Made by a program: the position numbers and the translations under genes. The notes under the pieces are model-generated. The model made no database searches. It saw only the letters and a list, made by a program, of their open reading frames with translations, and had not been told where the DNA came from. Positions 7,416 to 8,923 of a stretch of 8,923 nt of DNA are shown in pieces (position 1 is the first letter of the stretch; every line of letters starts with the position of its first letter). The DNA lies in NCBI GenBank assembly GCA_023399675.1, contig JAEWOM010000018.1, positions 1 through 8,923 on the forward strand. Direction: 5' to 3'. Source of the DNA: Bacteroidota bacterium (GTDB taxonomy: Bacteria > Bacteroidota > Bacteroidia > Flavobacteriales > Weeksellaceae).

Positions 7416-8072
7416 CTAGTTGTTTTTTTGCAGTGCATCGAAAACTTCAGTCATGGTAACACCCATTGATTTCAGGGTAGTAGGATTGATCGCAACTTCA
7501 TACTGTTTCAAATTACCGCCAAAACTCGCAACATCGGCCACACCTTCTGTTCCGAGCAACTGTCTTCTCACAATCCAGTCCTGAATCGTGCGCAGCTCCA
7601 TCGCATCGTAACGCTGCTCATAGCCTTTTTTCGGACGGAGAATGTACTGGTATATTTCGCCCAATCCGGTTGAAATCGGTGCCATTGTAGGGGTTCCCAG
7701 ACTCGGCGGAATATCCTTGGAAACCTGCTGCAGACGCTCAGCAACCTGCTGCCGTGCAAGATACAGGTCCACATCTTCATTGAAAGCAATGGTAATCACC
7801 AAAAGACCAAACCGCGAAAAGCTACGCATCTGTTTGATTCCTTGTACGTTGTTGTTTGCCTGTTCCAGCGGAAAAGTGATAAATCTTTCCACATCGGTAG
7901 CACCTAAACTTGGAGAAACGGTGATGATCTGGATCTGATTATCGGTGATATCGGGAACGGCATCAATCGGCAGTTTTTTCAGCTCGAATAATCCGTAAAC
8001 CACCAAACCGAGTGTCATCAGGATGATGATCAGTTTGTTTTTAATGGAAAATTCTATGATTTTGTTAAGCAT
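7416..8072 (-). pseudogene. czcA fragment 1: N-terminal 218 residues
   Basis: Starts with ATG at 8072 and contains the first transmembrane helix (about residues 13-31, followed by KKLPIDAVPDITDNQ) and most of the first porter subdomain, including FPLEQ and the GEIYQY region. It ends at TAG directly after DALQKNN. The next in-frame codons read NTGGAYIEKGPSV, exactly how the family continues, so the stop replaces a glutamine codon. On its own this piece has one membrane helix and cannot transport. Confidence 0.88.
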
Positions 8073-8126
8073 TATTAATAAGAGTTATAGCATTAGAAGT
8101 CTCTTGTTTCACAATAATTTTTGAGG

Positions 8127-8160
8127 AAAGACCCTGTGAAAAAAAATTCACAGAATCTTT
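8127..8160. promoter_or_regulatory. Two-part stem-loop between the membrane-protein gene and czcA
   Basis: Arms AAAGA (8127-8131) and TCTTT (8156-8160) pair outside, and CTGTGAA (8134-8140) and TTCACAG (8147-8153) pair inside. The two stems are separated by a 2x2 internal loop and capped by a six-base A (minus strand U) loop, giving 12 bp in all. In the minus-strand transcript it starts 14 bases after the membrane-protein stop. The following bases are not a T-run on the transcript strand, so it is not a typical terminator. Attenuation or mRNA-end protection is possible. Confidence 0.5.
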
Positions 8161-8174
8161 GCATGAAAATGATA

Positions 8175-8678
8175 TTAATCATCGTCTGCTTCGCCACCTT
8201 TGTCAAGGTCTCCGGTGTTATATCCATTTTGGATATTTGCGCCGCTACGGATTTCCGTGTGACGGATTTCGCCGCCTGTACGTCCGGCTTCCTGAGCGAA
8301 ATAGATTAGTCCGCCTGCCATGACAAGCACCACAACTGCTAACGCGCCGTTCAGCGCAAATTTTCTGAAACTTGAAATTAATCCACCAAGGGAGAACGCT
8401 CCAAGGATATAGGAAAGGCCGGCAAACATTTCTGCAGCCTCTTCGTGACGGTGAATCAAATTTTCAGATACGCCGTGAACGGATTCAACAACTTCAGCGC
8501 CTTCACCGGTAGCCATGGCAACCAGCGAAGCGATAGAACCGAGAATAAATACGATATACGCATTGCGTTTAGAGACTTCGGATTTACTAAGAATTCCGAT
8601 AACAAGGATGATGATTCCTGCAATGGGGAATATGATTGGCAAATGGTTTACCACCAAATGCAGATGTGCGTTATTCAT
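8175..8678 (-). CDS. Four-helix membrane protein, possibly DUF2231-like, of the metal-efflux operon
   Basis: A 167-residue inner-membrane protein with four predicted helices (about residues 10-30, 40-57, 85-104, 108-128) and an acidic cytoplasmic or periplasmic tail ending EADDD. Histidines cluster in the N-terminal NAHLHLVVNHLPI (5, 7, 12), in the loop before helix 3 (68, 76, 78) and after helix 4 in GGEIRHTEI (140). The paired patterns HxxxNHxPI and GGxxxxH resemble DUF2231-type membrane proteins, some of which bind haem; this assignment is an inference from pattern only. It lies 102 bases upstream of the czcA pseudogene in the same direction. That position suggests a role in metal sensing, redox or pump assembly. 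Unlike czcA it shows no lesions. Start ATG 8678 has an AT-rich leader and no Shine-Dalgarno. Confidence 0.8.
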   Translation of the reverse strand: MNNAHLHLVVNHLPIIFPIAGIIILVIGILSKSEVSKRNAYIVFILGSIASLVAMATGEGAEVVESVHGVSENLIHRHEEAAEMFAGLSYILGAFSLGGLISSFRKFALNGALAVVVLVMAGGLIYFAQEAGRTGGEIRHTEIRSGANIQNGYNTGDLDKGGEADDD

Positions 8679-8681
8679 GTT

Positions 8682-8775
8682 GATTTAATTTAAAAAATTG
8701 ACTTTTGTGTAATGAGCTTGCATCCCAACCATTCGGTTAAGACATAGCAAGGTCTGCCAGATTTTAAATTAAATC
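8682..8775 (-). repeat. 14-bp inverted repeat enclosing a nested hairpin
   Basis: GATTTAATTTAAAA (8682-8695) is exactly complementary to 8762-8775. Between the arms, CTTGC (8717-8721) pairs with GCAAG (8747-8751) and AACC (8727-8730) with GGTT (8735-8738), nested on the same axis. In the minus-strand transcript one arm covers the upstream gene's stop codon. The other ends three bases before the AUG of the membrane-protein gene, where it could mask ribosome access. Confidence 0.5.
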
Positions 8776-8795
8776 TTTGGCGGCTGCCAGATTTT
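8754..8795. repeat. 12-bp direct repeat, 30-base period, spanning a stop codon
   Basis: CTGCCAGATTTT occurs at 8754-8765 and again at 8784-8795. The spacing of 30 bases keeps the reading frame. The second copy encodes KIWQ in the C-terminus of the partial gene and the first lies just after its TAA, so the gene's tail looks partly duplicated. Confidence 0.55.
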
Positions 8796-8923
8796 CAGAA
8801 AAACGGAAGGGTAAAAACTTTCACAATAAGCAAAACTGTGCTGATTGTGTATGGTTACGGGGTTATGGGTAAATGAAAACTCAATTTTCTTCGGTGGAAA
8901 CTGAATGTTGGTTGATGTTACAG
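8769..8923 (-). CDS. 3' end of a small unidentified gene upstream of the efflux operon (partial)
   Basis: The minus strand is open from the right edge to TAA at 8769-8771, giving the last 50 residues of a protein, with a mixed polar/aromatic tail ending FLKIWQPPKI. I infer coding from the open frame, the absence of frame-breaking codons where the other two minus frames stop early, and the C-terminal WQPPK. Short flavobacterial proteins encoded next to metal-efflux genes often end in a similar QPP motif, as I recall without a search. They usually have a signal peptide and a His/Cys-rich middle, neither of which is inside this window. It precedes the four-helix membrane protein by 90 bases, so the two may share a transcript. 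Confidence 0.6.
   Translation of the reverse strand, partial: VTSTNIQFPPKKIEFSFTHNPVTIHNQHSFAYCESFYPSVFLKIWQPPKI

Larger units (their letters stand above)
4897..8072 (-). pseudogene. czcA: CzcA-type heavy-metal RND efflux pump, disrupted by two stops and a frameshift
   Basis: Inner-membrane proton-driven RND pump that exports divalent metals (Co/Zn/Cd class) through a fusion protein and a TolC duct. Restoring one base gives a continuous reading of about 1058 residues, the normal family length. The transmembrane-4 motif DFGLIVDGAVIIVE places Asp401, Asp407 and Glu414 almost exactly at the proton-relay positions known in Cupriavidus CzcA (402, 408, 415). That favours divalent cations over Cu/Ag. 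Lesions: codon 219 CAG to TAG (7416-7418); loss of one A in a conserved Asn codon near 7174-7175 (codon 300); codon 1004 CAA to TAA (5062-5064), inside the invariant GAEVQRPLA block. Beyond the last stop, 54 good residues continue to a TAA at 4897. Conservation is otherwise excellent, suggesting recent loss. Sequencing error is the alternative. Confidence 0.9.

Noticed and set aside
5062..7418. Glutamine recoding of TAG and TAA, since both stops in the pump replace glutamine codons
   Set aside because: fhs ends with TAG and lipB with TAA exactly at family-typical C-termini, and the pump also has a frameshift that recoding cannot explain. C-to-T decay of CAG and CAA is simpler.
8134..8153. CRP-like operator, because the palindrome contains TGTGA and TCACA
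   Set aside because: The half-sites are separated by eight bases, not the six required by the CRP/FNR consensus, and the extended outer pairing fits an RNA stem better.
8121..8309. Plus-strand open frame beginning in the intergenic stem-loop
   Set aside because: Most of it lies antisense to the membrane-protein gene and its product has no recognisable features.

Overview
The window looks like chromosomal DNA of a flavobacterium, most likely of the Chryseobacterium/Weeksellaceae type. The evidence is family resemblance of the proteins, Bacteroidota-type -7 boxes (TAnnTTTG) before several genes, the absence of Shine-Dalgarno sequences, and AT-rich leaders. The lineage is inferred from sequence style, not from a search.

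Layout. The first 47 bases hold the 3' end of an unidentified plus-strand gene, followed by a strong terminator. Next is fhs (formate-tetrahydrofolate ligase, plus strand), which converges on lipB (octanoyltransferase, minus strand) across a bidirectional terminator. From there to the right end everything reads leftward on the minus strand. In transcription order, right to left, there is: the 3' end of a small unidentified gene cut by the window edge (8769-8923); a four-helix His-rich membrane protein (8175-8678); a broken heavy-metal RND efflux pump gene of the czcA type (4897-8072); a truncated TolC-type outer-membrane channel gene (4028-4810); a solitary trpG/pabA-type glutamine amidotransferase (3329-3895); an exported protein of unknown function (2687-3295); and lipB (1932-2663). 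No stretch longer than 300 bases lacks a gene.

Main biological message. The right half is the decaying remnant of a divalent-metal efflux operon. The pump gene would encode about 1058 residues if repaired, but carries a CAG-to-TAG stop at codon 219, a one-base deletion at codon 300 and a CAA-to-TAA stop at codon 1004. The TolC partner stops at 260 residues, well short of its family length, and no membrane-fusion (czcB) gene follows. Flanking housekeeping genes are intact, so decay plus a deletion is the simplest reading, although assembly error is not excluded. A degenerate array of five octamers (3959-3998) lies at the presumed deletion junction. The two genes upstream of the pump, which appear to share its operon, show no damage.

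The stretch of about 2664-4000 is visibly more AT-rich than its flanks and holds the lone amidotransferase and the unknown exported protein. Its internal promoter-like element (3312-3339) probably drives the exported protein and perhaps lipB. Small structured elements occur between the right-hand genes: a 14-bp inverted repeat enclosing a nested hairpin (8682-8775) and a 12-bp two-part stem-loop (8127-8160). I found no RNA genes, CRISPR arrays, insertion sequences or novel defence-type system.
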